Assembly: GCA_001898625.1 (NCBI GenBank)
Contig: MKUP01000028.1
Span: 1-64,000 of the forward strand
Origin: Burkholderiales bacterium 67-32
GTDB taxonomy: Bacteria; Pseudomonadota; Gammaproteobacteria; Burkholderiales; Burkholderiaceae_B
DNA: 64,000 bases
Direction of reading: 5' to 3'
The notes beneath the pieces were generated by a model. It saw only the letters and a list, made by a program, of their open reading frames with translations. It searched no databases and was not told the DNA's origin. The stretch's first letter is position 1, and every line of letters starts with the position of its first letter. Below are positions 17,632 through 27,398 of this stretch, one piece after another. Both the position numbers and the translations under genes were made by a program.

Positions 17632-18578
17632 CAGTCGAACATCCGATATTGAACTTCTATGTTGGACTCGTACCGGCCGGAAGACGGCCGCGGGAAGGGG
17701 TCGCAACGCCGGATACCGGTCTCGACCGCGCGATCGAAAGCCGGTGAACCCGAAGAACGGACGAGGCGCGGCGCGCCCGCCTGTTCCCCGGTGGGTAGCA
17801 ACTGGACCCGGAACACGGCCGTGGGGTTCCCGTCGGAGGAACTGCCACTTGCACTATAAATGACTCCGGGTTTGATGCAAGCGCGCACCAGGTCCGCATA
17901 GCCGGGATCGCCCCCGCCGCCGCCCGCCTGGTTGCGGCTGGCGGTGCCGCCCTCGCGGCCGCCTTCCAGGCCGGCCGCGCGCGCGGTGTCGTTGCGGAAG
18001 GCCTCGCGCAGCTTGCGGTCGCGCTCGGCCTGGGCCTTCTTGTCGGCAGCCGCCTTCTTGTCGGCGGCGGCTTTGTCGGCCGCGGCTTTCTTCTCGGCCG
18101 CGGCCTTGTCGGCGGCCAACTGGTCGGCCTTCTTCTTGTCGGCCTCGCGTTGTTCGGCTTCCTTCTTTTCTTGCGCGCGCTTGTCGGCCAGCTTCTTTTC
18201 TTCCAGCTTCTGCAGGTCGCGCTTGCGCTCGGCCTCGCGCTCTTCTGCCTCGCGGCGCTTCTTTTCCTGCTCGATGGCGATGTCGGGCTTCTCCTGCGTC
18301 ACCTTGGGTTCGGGCGGAGGGGGCGGCGGTGGCGGAGGCTTGACCGGCTCGGGTTCCGGTTCGGGCGTGGGAGTGGGCGGTTCGGGCTGGTTGGGCGAGG
18401 GCAGCGCCGTCCACAGTTCGGCCTGGACCGGTCCCGGCGAGCGCCGGTTCCAGTCCAGGCTGAAGATCAGGGCGGCGGCCAGCAGCAGGTGCATCAGCAC
18501 CGCCAGGCCGAAGGATTTCCATTTGCCGGGTTCCGGCGGTCGTCGGAGAGGTCGGTTGGATCGGTCGTTGGGCGCCAT
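17631..18578 (-). CDS. tolA: Tol-Pal system energy transducer TolA
   Basis: 315 residues from ATG 18578. One membrane helix (AVLMHLLLAAALIFSL, about 25-41), a proline-rich spacer, a long Lys/Ala/Glu-rich helix (about 90-205, with repeated AADKAAA and KKAAADK units) and a C-terminal TonB-like domain (FRVQLLPTGEQAG, RAVETGIRRCDPFP). It spans the periplasm and is energised by TolQR. It starts seven bases after the tolR stop and overlaps tolB. Confidence 0.95.
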   Translation of the reverse strand: MAPNDRSNRPLRRPPEPGKWKSFGLAVLMHLLLAAALIFSLDWNRRSPGPVQAELWTALPSPNQPEPPTPTPEPEPEPVKPPPPPPPPPEPKVTQEKPDIAIEQEKKRREAEEREAERKRDLQKLEEKKLADKRAQEKKEAEQREADKKKADQLAADKAAAEKKAAADKAAADKKAAADKKAQAERDRKLREAFRNDTARAAGLEGGREGGTASRNQAGGGGGDPGYADLVRACIKPGVIYSASGSSSDGNPTAVFRVQLLPTGEQAGAPRLVRSSGSPAFDRAVETGIRRCDPFPRPSSGRYESNIEVQYRMFD

Positions 18579-18584
18579 GGGCAA

Positions 18585-19708
<1,124 letters not shown>

Positions 19709-19759
19709 GCAGAGTCCTTTGGGGGGCGAAAGAGGATGCCTGAAGGGTTGATGTCGGGG

Positions 19760-20197
19760 TTAATCGGTTGCGGGTTCGGCCGCGAGCGGCGCGAGCGCCC
19801 GGACGAGATCGGGGGGCAGCGCGCGCGGACGCAGCGTCGTGCGATCGACGCATCCTACCTGGACCTTGCCGGTCGCGAGCAGTTCATCGCCGCGTTCGCA
19901 GAACTGCAGGAAATCGATGGACGCCTTGCCCAGGCGGGAGACCTGGCTGCGTATCGTCAGGTTGTCGTCCAGGGCGGCCGGCCGCCGGTACTGGGTATCG
20001 ATGCCGCGCACGACGAATATGCAGCCGGTCCGGTCCGCCAGCGCGCGCTGCTCGACGCCCAGCGCGCGCAGCCATTCGGTGCGGGCGCGTTCGAAGAACT
20101 TCAGGTAGTTGGCGTAGTAGACCACGCCGCCGGCGTCGGTATCTTCGTAGTAGACCCGGATCGGAAACCGGAAGCCTTCACTGGCGGGTTGGAGCAC
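19760..20197 (-). CDS. ybgC: tol-pal-associated acyl-CoA thioesterase YbgC
   Basis: 145-residue hotdog-fold protein; the catalytic Asp lies in YYEDTDAGGVVYYANYL, the 4-hydroxybenzoyl-CoA thioesterase motif. First gene of the tol cluster, 51 bases before tolQ. The TACAAT hexamer near 20260 (minus strand) could be its -10 box, but I see no convincing -35. Confidence 0.94.
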   Translation of the reverse strand: MLQPASEGFRFPIRVYYEDTDAGGVVYYANYLKFFERARTEWLRALGVEQRALADRTGCIFVVRGIDTQYRRPAALDDNLTIRSQVSRLGKASIDFLQFCERGDELLATGKVQVGCVDRTTLRPRALPPDLVRALAPLAAEPATD

Positions 20198-20699
20198 GAG
20201 GCGGAACCTTGGACGAGTCGAGCGGGTTGGGAGCCGATGAGGCCCTGGAGCGAAATTGTAAACAACCCGCCGGCCCGGGGCATCCGGACGCCATCCGGGT
20301 ATTGTGCCAAATGTGACGGCTTGTAAAGCGGGAAACTTTAGCGCGCCCGGACCGTCAGACGCCAGGAAGCGTTGATTGCAAGCCTGTGCGGCTTCGGGTG
20401 CGTGGGTGGCGCCGTCCGGGTTATCGACGCTTCCACCCTTTTATGGGTCGGACGATTTTGCTCCGTGCTGTCATGGCCGCGTCATCGGCGCCGTTCATGA
20501 TCTCGTCCGACTTGATGTCAACTGTGCCCTGCACAGTCGAGCCCGTGACCTGGGGGATGCTCAGCACGGGCTTTTCCTTTTGGCGAGCCCGGCATGGGCG
20601 CTGCGCCGGCGAGATGCCCGCCGCATCGGGAACTTTCCCTGCCCAGCGGGCATTCATCCCAGAGGGCGGTTTCCCCGACAGCCCGATTGACGAGCCTCC
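20198..20699. other. 502-base intergenic leader between ybgC and the TALE-like gene
   Basis: No convincing gene. It must hold the divergent promoters of the tol operon and of the repeat protein. Two nested structures stand out: ACTGTG-N5-CACAGT at 20521-20537 and a terminator-like hairpin at 20540-20581. The part after 20450 is visibly less GC-rich than the flanking operons. Confidence 0.6.
20540..20581 (+). terminator. terminator-like hairpin in the leader of the TALE-like gene
   Basis: Arms AGCCCGTG and CACGGGCT enclose a 17-base partly paired loop, followed by TTTTCCTTTT. It lies about 120 bases before the repeat-protein start, so it would end an upstream leader transcript or small RNA, or act as an attenuator. 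Confidence 0.55.
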
Positions 20700-22421
20700 A
20701 TGTCAAGCCCCATCTCACGTTCTCCCAGTCCTGTTGCCGGCGATGCGCTGGCGTCCACGCCGGCTACGCCCGAGCGGCAACCGGTGGGGGAGCCGGCCCC
20801 TGGGCCAGGGGCGCCTCTGATGTCGGCAGCAGATGGACGCATAACGGCCGAGCTGGCCCGGGCAAGAGCGCTCCGCAACTTGATGCAGCAGCAGGCCACC
20901 GTCAGGGGGGCCGAGAATATCGTGCAGCATGAGACTGTCAGCGACGAGGCGATGGCCCGTGTACGCGCTCTGGTCGCGCGGGGGGCCGTCGATCTTGCTC
21001 CAGGCGATGGCCATGAAGGGGCCGGTGCCGAGGGCATGAATCCGGCGATCCCCTACGTAGTGGAGGCGCGCAAGCGCCTGCTGCGGCTGGAGGACCCGCC
21101 CGCCACGCGGCGAGAGTGCGACGAACTGCGCGAGCAATTGGAGCTGTGTCATCTCGATCCGGCGTCCTATGGCATCGGAGAGACTGCCTTGCAGGCCCAG
21201 ACATACCGGGCGTATGTGGAAGCCCTGGTATGGGCGGCGTATGACAGCAACTCGTCCTTCGAGGATGTCCCCTTCGCGGACGACCTGCTTCCCCCTCAGG
21301 TGCCGGATCGGCAAGCCCGGGCGTTGGACGAACTCGGATTTTCCGGCATCGATGTCATTCATATCGGCTCCAGCGGAATCCGGAATCTGGACAGCACAGT
21401 GGCACTGAGTCCCGTCCTGCTTTCACAGGCGTTCGGCGTGAACCATATCGCCGGTATCGCCATACGGCCGGACGGCCACGCCACCCTGGCGGTGATGGAT
21501 CGGTACATCCGGGAGCTGACCAGGCTCGGTCATGGGATGCAGGACATCGCCTATGTCGCGGGAGAGTTCGAAGGGGTCAGGAACTTGCAGGCGGTGCTCA
21601 GGTTGACCGACCGGCTTCGGGAGCTGGGATTCCGTCATGGCCAGATCGCGAACATGGCCGCGCGCTTTCGTGGAGACCGCAACCTGGAGCAGGTGGTTGC
21701 CGAACCCACGATCGCGCTGTTGAAGCAAGGTTTTCCCGTGGACGGTATCGAACGCGTGGCCGCGCAATTTCACGGAAACAAGAACGTGGAGAAGCTGGCC
21801 GAATCATATGCCGATCTGCGCGCTCTCGATTTTTCCGAGGCCGACATCATCGGCATCGGGGGGCAAGTGCGCGGCGACCGGAATCTGGAGCAGACGTACA
21901 AATGCGCTCCCAGGCTGCGCGAGCACGGCTTCACGACGGCGCAGATCGCCACGATGGCGCAACAGCAAGGCGGATATCAAATCGTGAAGAAGATGGTTGA
22001 ACTGGCGCCTGCGTTCGAGCGGCTGGGCATTCTTCCGGACAAGCTTTCAGCGGTCGCCGCGCATCCCGAGGGGGAACGGAACCTGGAGCGGATGCATCAA
22101 CTCGCCGGCAGGCTCCGGGAACTGGGCTTTTCCCTGGAAGATATCGTTCGCGTTGCGAGCTTTCCCGAGGGAGACCAAAACCTGCAGATGATGTCCGAGG
22201 TCGCTCCCCGCCTTGCCGGGCATGGGCTGTCCAACGATGACATCGTGCGTATCGCGGCGTTCTTCGGTGGGTATGACAACCTGTCCGCGACCGACAGGCT
22301 GGCTTCGCGGCTGCTCGGGCTGGGGATGAGCCGTGGCCAGATCGTCGAGCTGGCCGCCGCCTTCGAGGGGGATTTCGCGTTGCGGGCAAGCCTGCCGGAC
22401 GACGATCCGTCGTGGCAATAG
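20700..22421 (+). CDS. TALE-like repeat protein (divergent Bat/TALE-type array)
   Basis: 573 residues. Residues 1-42 are Ser/Pro/Ala-rich and disordered, like many type III effector N-termini; 43-213 are helical. From 214 on I count one 31-residue degenerate repeat (214-244), nine repeats of 33-34 residues (245-542) and a partial one (543-573). The consensus FSxxDIxxVAxxxxGxxNLxxxxxLxxRLRELG aligns with TALE/Bat repeats: DI at 5-6, A10, Gly15, NL at 18-19 and a closing G33. Positions 12/13, which read bases in TALEs, are RP, EF, RF, QF, QV, QQ, HP, FP, FF and AF, none of the known base specifiers (HD, NG, NI, NN). Each repeat should still fold as a two-helix superhelical unit. No nuclear localisation or activation domain is visible. 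Codon usage is more relaxed than in neighbours, suggesting transfer. DNA binding is inference; a protein-binding solenoid is the alternative. Confidence 0.8.
   Translation: MSSPISRSPSPVAGDALASTPATPERQPVGEPAPGPGAPLMSAADGRITAELARARALRNLMQQQATVRGAENIVQHETVSDEAMARVRALVARGAVDLAPGDGHEGAGAEGMNPAIPYVVEARKRLLRLEDPPATRRECDELREQLELCHLDPASYGIGETALQAQTYRAYVEALVWAAYDSNSSFEDVPFADDLLPPQVPDRQARALDELGFSGIDVIHIGSSGIRNLDSTVALSPVLLSQAFGVNHIAGIAIRPDGHATLAVMDRYIRELTRLGHGMQDIAYVAGEFEGVRNLQAVLRLTDRLRELGFRHGQIANMAARFRGDRNLEQVVAEPTIALLKQGFPVDGIERVAAQFHGNKNVEKLAESYADLRALDFSEADIIGIGGQVRGDRNLEQTYKCAPRLREHGFTTAQIATMAQQQGGYQIVKKMVELAPAFERLGILPDKLSAVAAHPEGERNLERMHQLAGRLRELGFSLEDIVRVASFPEGDQNLQMMSEVAPRLAGHGLSNDDIVRIAAFFGGYDNLSATDRLASRLLGLGMSRGQIVELAAAFEGDFALRASLPDDDPSWQ
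21339..22418 (+). repeat. coding repeat array: about 11 TALE-like repeats of 31-34 codons
   Basis: Repeat starts at residues 214, 245, 278, 311, 345, 378, 411, 444, 477, 510 and 543. The first lacks two residues exactly in the loop that would hold positions 12/13; the fourth has one extra residue in its second helix. The repeats differ strongly at the DNA level, unlike the near-identical units of Xanthomonas TALEs, so the array is old or not recombining. Confidence 0.82.
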
Positions 22422-22428
22422 CCCCGTG

Positions 22429-23499
22429 CTACGCGAACAGATCGCCCCCGCCCGCCTGCGCCGGTGGCGTCAGGCCCAGGTGGCGATACGTACCCTGCGT
22501 GGCGATCCGGCCGCGCGGCGTGCGCTGCACGTAGCCGTGCTGGATCAGGTAGGGCTCGATCACGTCCTCGATGGTGTCGCGTTCTTCGCCGATGGCGGCG
22601 GACAGGCTGTCCAGGCCCACGGGGCCGCCGTCGAACTTGTAGACGATGGCTTCCAGCAGCTTGCGGTCCATGATGTCCAGCCCGGCCGGGTCGACGTCCA
22701 GCATGGACAGGGCGGCGTGGGCGACTTCGCCGGTGATGTGGCCGCCGGCCTTGACCTCGGCGTAGTCGCGCACCCGGCGCAGCAGCCGGTTGGCGATGCG
22801 GGGCGTGCCGCGCGAACGGCGCGCGATCTCGCGGGCGCCGTCCTCGGCGATGGCGGCCTTGAGCAGGCCGGCGCTGCGAGTCACGATGGAGGACAGTTCG
22901 TCGGCGGTATAGAACTCCAGGCGCGCGATGATGCCGAAGCGGTCGCGCAGCGGGTTGGTCAGCATGCCCGCGCGGGTGGTGGCGCCGACCAGCGTGAAGG
23001 GTTGCAGGTCGAGTTTGACGCTGCGGGCGGCGGGGCCTTCGCCGATCAGGATGTCGATCTGGAAGTCTTCCAGCGCGGGATAGAGAATTTCCTCGACCAC
23101 CGGCGACAGGCGGTGGATTTCGTCGATGAAGAGGACGTCGTTGCGTTCCAGATTGGTCAGCAGCGCCGCGAGGTCGCCCGGCCGCTCCAGCACCGGGCCC
23201 GAGGTCTGGCGCAGCTGGACGCCCATTTCGCGCGCGACGATGTGGGCCAGCGTGGTCTTGCCCAGGCCCGGCGGGCCGAACAGCAGGACGTGGTCCAGCG
23301 ATTCCTGGCGCTTGCGCGCGGCGGCGATGAAGATCTCGAGCTGTTCGCGGATGCGGCGCTGGCCGACGTATTCGTCGAGCGCCTTGGGGCGCAGCGCGCG
23401 TTCGATGGCCTCTTCGTTGGGGGACGAGGCGCGCGGAGAGATCACCCGCATGTCGGGGGCGTCGTCTCGGATGGAAAGCTTGTCGGGCTGGATCGCCAT
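22429..23499 (-). CDS. ruvB: Holliday junction helicase subunit RuvB
   Basis: 356-residue AAA+ motor. Walker A GPPGLGKT at 75-82, Walker B FIDEIHR at 125-130, arginine-finger region [18 protein letters not shown] and the C-terminal winged helix ([16 protein letters not shown]). It drives branch migration with RuvA. Unlike in E. coli it is separated from ruvA by a GST gene. Confidence 0.98.
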   Translation of the reverse strand: MAIQPDKLSIRDDAPDMRVISPRASSPNEEAIERALRPKALDEYVGQRRIREQLEIFIAAARKRQESLDHVLLFGPPGLGKTTLAHIVAREMGVQLRQTSGPVLERPGDLAALLTNLERNDVLFIDEIHRLSPVVEEILYPALEDFQIDILIGEGPAARSVKLDLQPFTLVGATTRAGMLTNPLRDRFGIIARLEFYTADELSSIVTRSAGLLKAAIAEDGAREIARRSRGTPRIANRLLRRVRDYAEVKAGGHITGEVAHAALSMLDVDPAGLDIMDRKLLEAIVYKFDGGPVGLDSLSAAIGEERDTIEDVIEPYLIQHGYVQRTPRGRIATQGTYRHLGLTPPAQAGGGDLFA

Positions 23500-23569
23500 G
23501 GGGGTATTCTGCCTTGAACTGCTGGTATGTTAGCCCGTTCCGCGTCGGGCCGCGGCCGCCGGCGCCGGG

Positions 23570-24217
23570 TCAGTAGTCCAGCCGCCCGTACAGCTCGCCG
23601 AAGGGCACCATGACGTGTTCGCGATAGGACGGGCGCTGCTGCAGCCGCTGGTACCAGGCCTGGACGTGGGGCACGTCGGGCCGGGCGATGTCCAGGCCGA
23701 AATAGCGGTACAGCGCCGTGCCGGCGGGGATGTCGGCCAGGGTCAGTTGTTCGCCGCCCAGAAAAGGCTGGTTCGCCAGCCGCGCATCCAGCAGGCGGAA
23801 ATAACCGGCGCATTCCTCGACGTGGGCGCGGATGCGATCGGGATCGCGCAACGGTTCGGGCGTCCGGTAGTAGCCCCAGAACACGCCGGTCAGGAAGGCG
23901 GGTTGCAGCGAGGTGTGCGCCCAGTCCATCCAGCGTTCGGCCTGCGAGCGGGCGGCTGGGTCGGTCGGCCAGAAGTCCGGGGCGCCGTGGCGGGCGGCCA
24001 GGTAGCGCAGGATGGTGTGGGATTCCCAGACCACGGTGCCGTCGTCGTCGATGACCGGCACCCTGCCGTGGGGGTTCAGGGCGCGGAATTCCGGCGTGTC
24101 GACCAGGCCGTGCTCGCCGCCGGCGGGGATGTGTTCGTAGGCCAGGCCCAGTTCGCTCGCGAACCAGAGCACCTTCTGCACATTGAACGAACTGCGCCGT
24201 CCCCAGATCCTGAGCAT
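23570..24217 (-). CDS. glutathione S-transferase family protein
   Basis: 215 residues with a thioredoxin-like N-terminal domain (WGRRSSFNVQKVLWFASELGL, PHGRVPVIDDDGTVVWESHTI) and the helical C-terminal domain (LTLADIPAGTALYRYFGL). Substrate is unknown. Placed between ruvA and ruvB on the same strand, with a 19-base gap to ruvA. Confidence 0.93.
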   Translation of the reverse strand: MLRIWGRRSSFNVQKVLWFASELGLAYEHIPAGGEHGLVDTPEFRALNPHGRVPVIDDDGTVVWESHTILRYLAARHGAPDFWPTDPAARSQAERWMDWAHTSLQPAFLTGVFWGYYRTPEPLRDPDRIRAHVEECAGYFRLLDARLANQPFLGGEQLTLADIPAGTALYRYFGLDIARPDVPHVQAWYQRLQQRPSYREHVMVPFGELYGRLDY

Positions 24218-24236
24218 GCGGCCTCCGTCGGCGCGC

Positions 24237-24812
24237 CTAGCGTGCCAGCGCCTTGAGCGCCAGCTTGATGCCTTCCGAGACGCCCACGCCGGCAGGCAGG
24301 TTCTTCACCGAGGCCACGGCCTCGCGTTCGGAATAGCCCAGCGCCACCAGGGCGTTGAGGATGTCGGTCTGGCCGTTGGCGACCACATGGCCGGCCGCGG
24401 TGCCCAGATCGGCGCCCAGCTTGCCCTTGAGTTCCAGCAGCAGCCGTTCGGCGGTCTTCTTGCCGATGCCCGGCACGCGGGTCAGGCGGCCGGCCTCCTG
24501 CAGGGTGACGGCCTGCGACAGCTCGGCCACCGTCATGCCCGACAGCACGGCCAGCGCGATCTTGGCGCCCACGCCGCTGACCTTGATGAGCTCGCGGAAG
24601 GTGACGCGTTCGGCCGCGGTGCCGAAGCCGTACAGCACGTGGGCATCCTCGCGTATGGCCAGATGGGTGAGCAGCGTCACCCGGGCCCCGAGTTCGGGCA
24701 GGGAATACAGCGTGCTCATCGGCACGTCCAGCTCATAGCCCACGCCGTTCACGTCCAGGCAGACGGTGGGCGGTTGTTTCTCGACCAGCGTTCCGGTCAG
24801 GCGTCCGATCAT
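24237..24812 (-). CDS. ruvA: Holliday junction binding protein RuvA
   Basis: 191 residues: OB domain ([20 protein letters not shown]), two helix-hairpin-helix motifs ([37 protein letters not shown]) and a C-terminal UBA-like domain that contacts RuvB. It follows ruvC by 30 bases. Confidence 0.98.
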   Translation of the reverse strand: MIGRLTGTLVEKQPPTVCLDVNGVGYELDVPMSTLYSLPELGARVTLLTHLAIREDAHVLYGFGTAAERVTFRELIKVSGVGAKIALAVLSGMTVAELSQAVTLQEAGRLTRVPGIGKKTAERLLLELKGKLGADLGTAAGHVVANGQTDILNALVALGYSEREAVASVKNLPAGVGVSEGIKLALKALAR

Positions 24813-24842
24813 GAGTTCACCTTGGCGACTTGTGTTCGCGCG

Positions 24843-25391
24843 TCATACTAATCTTCCGGCCCGCAGCCGGGTGCCGCGGCGGGCGAATGCGGGATGGTCG
24901 CCATGCTCCCGCAGGCGGTCGGCCATGGGCGAGACGTGCGCATGGCAGATGGCGCAGGCCAGCGCGTCGGCGGCGTCGGCCGCGGGGGCGCCGTCCAGCG
25001 ACAGCAGGTGTTGCACCATGGATTGCACCTGGGTCTTGGCGGCCCGTCCCGTGCCAACCACCGACTTCTTGATCTGCAAGGCAGTGTATTCGTGCACCAG
25101 CAGCCCGGTGTCGGCTAGCGCGCACAGCGCCGCGCCGCGCGCCTGGCCCAGCAGCAGCGTCGAGGCGGGGTTGGCGTTGACGAAGACCTTCTCGACGGCG
25201 GCGAAGTCGGGCGCGGTGTCGCGCACGACCTGCCGCAGGTTGTCCAGGATGATCTTGAGCCGCGCCGACAGGTCGTCGTCGGCGGGTACCACGATGGTCC
25301 CGCTGGCGACGTAGCGCAGCCGCGGGCCATCCGATTCGATCACGCCGAAACCCGTACGCCGCAAGCCGGGATCCACGCCAAGAATACGCAC
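24843..25391 (-). CDS. ruvC: Holliday junction resolvase RuvC
   Basis: 182 residues, RNase H fold. Catalytic acidic residues are Asp7 ([10 protein letters not shown]), Glu67 (AAVEKVF), Asp139 and Asp142 ([11 protein letters not shown]). It cleaves junctions exposed by RuvAB. Confidence 0.97.
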   Translation of the reverse strand: MRILGVDPGLRRTGFGVIESDGPRLRYVASGTIVVPADDDLSARLKIILDNLRQVVRDTAPDFAAVEKVFVNANPASTLLLGQARGAALCALADTGLLVHEYTALQIKKSVVGTGRAAKTQVQSMVQHLLSLDGAPAADAADALACAICHAHVSPMADRLREHGDHPAFARRGTRLRAGRLV

Positions 25392-25406
25392 GATATCAGC
25401 CCCTAT

Positions 25407-25485
25407 CCAGGGCGCCGCGGATCCGGCTCCGCCGGTCCGCCAGCGCCGCCCCCTTGAGGGGGCGCCCGGAGGGCGTAGGGGGTGC
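25407..25485. repeat. dispersed intergenic repeat, family A, copy 2
   Basis: Same orientation and skeleton as 5283-5360, with central hairpin CCCCCTTGAGGGGG. It fills the ruvC-purH gap, ending six bases before the purH stop codon. Confidence 0.85.
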
Positions 25486-25490
25486 TCTCA

Positions 25491-27077
25491 TCAGTGGCGG
25501 AAGTGGCGGGTGCCCGTGAGCACCATCGCGATGCCGCGTTCGTCCGCCGCCGCGATGACCTCCGCGTCCCGCATGCTGCCGCCGGGCTGGATGACGCAGC
25601 TCGCGCCCGCGTCGACGACGACGTCCAGGCCGTCGCGGAACGGGAAGAAGGCATCGGACGCCACGGCCGAACCCTTGAGCGACAGGCCGGCGTTCTCGGC
25701 CTTGATCGAGGCGATGCGCGCGGAGTCGACGCGGCTCATCTGGCCGGCGCCCACGCCCAGTGTCATACCGCCGCCCACGAACACGATGGCGTTGGACTTG
25801 ACGAACTTGGCCACCTTCCACGCGAACAGCAGGTCGTCCATCTGGGCTTCGGTGGGTGCGACCTTGGTGACGACCTTGAGCTGGTCGCGCGCGACGTTGA
25901 ACGAGTCGGGCTGCTGCACCAGCCAGCCGCCGCCCACGCGCTTGACGTCGAAGGCGTTCACGCCGTCGCCCATCGGGATCTCGAGCAGCCGCACGTTCTG
26001 CTTGGCGGCGAAGATCTCCAGCGCGCCGGCCTCGTAGGCGGGGGCCAGCAGGACTTCGACGAACTGCTTGCTGACAGCCTGCGCGGTGGCGGCGTCCACC
26101 GGACGGTTGAAGGCGATGATGCCGCCGAAGGCGGACGTGGGGTCGGTCTTGAACGCCTGCTGGTAGGCATGGAGCGCGTCGGTCGACACCGCCACGCCGC
26201 ACGGGTTGGCGTGCTTGACGATGACGCAGGCCGGCGCATCGAAGGTGCGCACGCATTCCCAGGCGGCATCGGCGTCGGCGATGTTGTTGTAGGACAGTTC
26301 CTTGCCCTGCAACTGGCGGTAGTTGGCCAGCAGGCCGGCGGCCGGCGCGGTGTCGCGATAGAAGGCCGCGGACTGGTGCGGGTTCTCGCCGTAGCGCATG
26401 GCCTGGCTCTTGGTGGCCTGGAAGCTCAGGATCTCGGGGTAGGCCTCGCGCGCGGGCACGGCCTCCTGGGCCGGGGCGTCGGTCAGGCTGGTCAGGTAGT
26501 TGGCGATCGCGCCGTCGTACGAGGCGGTATGGGCGAACACCTTCTTGGCCAGGTTCAGGCGCAGGGCGTAGGACGTGGCGCCGGTGGCGTCCATTTCCTT
26601 CAACACCTGGGCGTAGTCGGCCGGATCGATGACGACCGTGACGCCACCGGCTTCCGTGCCGTGGTTCTTGGCCGCCGCGCGCAGCATGGCGGGCCCGCCG
26701 ATGTCGATGTTCTCGACGGCGTCGGCGAAGGTGCAGTCGGGCTTGGCGACGGTCTCGCGGAAGGGGTAGAGGTTCACCACCAGCAGGTCGATGCGGCCGA
26801 TGCCGTGACCGGCGATGGCGTCCAGGTGGGCCTGGGCGTCGCGGCGGGCCAGCAGGCCGCCGTGGATCTTCGGATGCAGCGTCTTGACGCGGCCGTCCAT
26901 CATCTCGGGAAAGCCGGTGTAGTCGGAGACTTCCTGCACGGGCAGGCCGGCCTGGGCCAGGAGCTTGGCCGTGCCGCCGGTGGACAGCAGTTGCACGCCG
27001 CGGTCGTGCAAGGCCCTGGCGAAGTCGACGATGCCGGATTTGTCGGAAACGGAAAGAAGCGCGCGTTCGATTTTCAT
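25491..27077 (-). CDS. purH: bifunctional AICAR transformylase/IMP cyclohydrolase PurH
   Basis: 528 residues from the ATG of [16 protein letters not shown]. The N-terminal MGS-like cyclohydrolase domain ([26 protein letters not shown]) is followed by the transformylase domain with the catalytic Lys-His in [12 protein letters not shown]. It performs the last two steps of IMP synthesis. The in-frame ATG at 27119 would add 14 unsupported residues. Confidence 0.97.
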   Translation of the reverse strand: MKIERALLSVSDKSGIVDFARALHDRGVQLLSTGGTAKLLAQAGLPVQEVSDYTGFPEMMDGRVKTLHPKIHGGLLARRDAQAHLDAIAGHGIGRIDLLVVNLYPFRETVAKPDCTFADAVENIDIGGPAMLRAAAKNHGTEAGGVTVVIDPADYAQVLKEMDATGATSYALRLNLAKKVFAHTASYDGAIANYLTSLTDAPAQEAVPAREAYPEILSFQATKSQAMRYGENPHQSAAFYRDTAPAAGLLANYRQLQGKELSYNNIADADAAWECVRTFDAPACVIVKHANPCGVAVSTDALHAYQQAFKTDPTSAFGGIIAFNRPVDAATAQAVSKQFVEVLLAPAYEAGALEIFAAKQNVRLLEIPMGDGVNAFDVKRVGGGWLVQQPDSFNVARDQLKVVTKVAPTEAQMDDLLFAWKVAKFVKSNAIVFVGGGMTLGVGAGQMSRVDSARIASIKAENAGLSLKGSAVASDAFFPFRDGLDVVVDAGASCVIQPGGSMRDAEVIAAADERGIAMVLTGTRHFRH

Positions 27078-27138
27078 GGGTGTGGGGCAGAATGGCGTGC
27101 CAGGGCGGGCACGGGACAATGGGGATGGAGGAGCCGCG

Positions 27139-27375
27139 TCAGACCTTGATCTGGTAGTGGTCGAGCTTCTTGCGCAGGGTGTTGCGGTTGATGCCCAGCA
27201 TCTCGGCGGCGCGCGATTGGTTGCGGTCGGCCTTCTCCAGCACGACCTCCAGCATGGGACGCTCGACGGCCGTCAGCACCATGTCCCAGATGCCGCTGGT
27301 CGTCTCGCCTTCGAGATCCTTGAAATAGCGGTCCAGGGTGTGGCGTACGCACTCTTCAAGCGTATGTTCTTTCAT
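27139..27375 (-). CDS. fis: nucleoid protein Fis
   Basis: 78 residues from ATG 27375 with AAGGAAA upstream. The C-terminal [23 protein letters not shown] matches Fis/NtrC. Coupled to dusB as in enterics, 23 bases after its stop. Confidence 0.95.
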   Translation of the reverse strand: MKEHTLEECVRHTLDRYFKDLEGETTSGIWDMVLTAVERPMLEVVLEKADRNQSRAAEMLGINRNTLRKKLDHYQIKV

Positions 27376-27398
27376 GGGTTGTTTCCTTGATGCGCGGC

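Noticed and set aside
20521-20537. LexA-type SOS box (CTGT...ACAG)
   Set aside because: The spacing between CTGT and ACAG is seven bases rather than eight and no SOS gene follows; kept only as a palindrome.
20600-20700. HrpL/BtrS-like type III promoter (GGAAC...CCAC) before the TALE-like gene
   Set aside because: A GGAAC is present near 20630, but no CCAC element lies at the required distance.
20386-20820. Reading frame overlapping the start of the TALE-like gene
   Set aside because: No motif, poor composition, and it overlaps both the leader hairpins and the better-supported gene.
21339-22418. CRISPR array or DNA-level tandem repeat
   Set aside because: The periodicity is in the protein only; nucleotide identity between units is low and there are no spacers.
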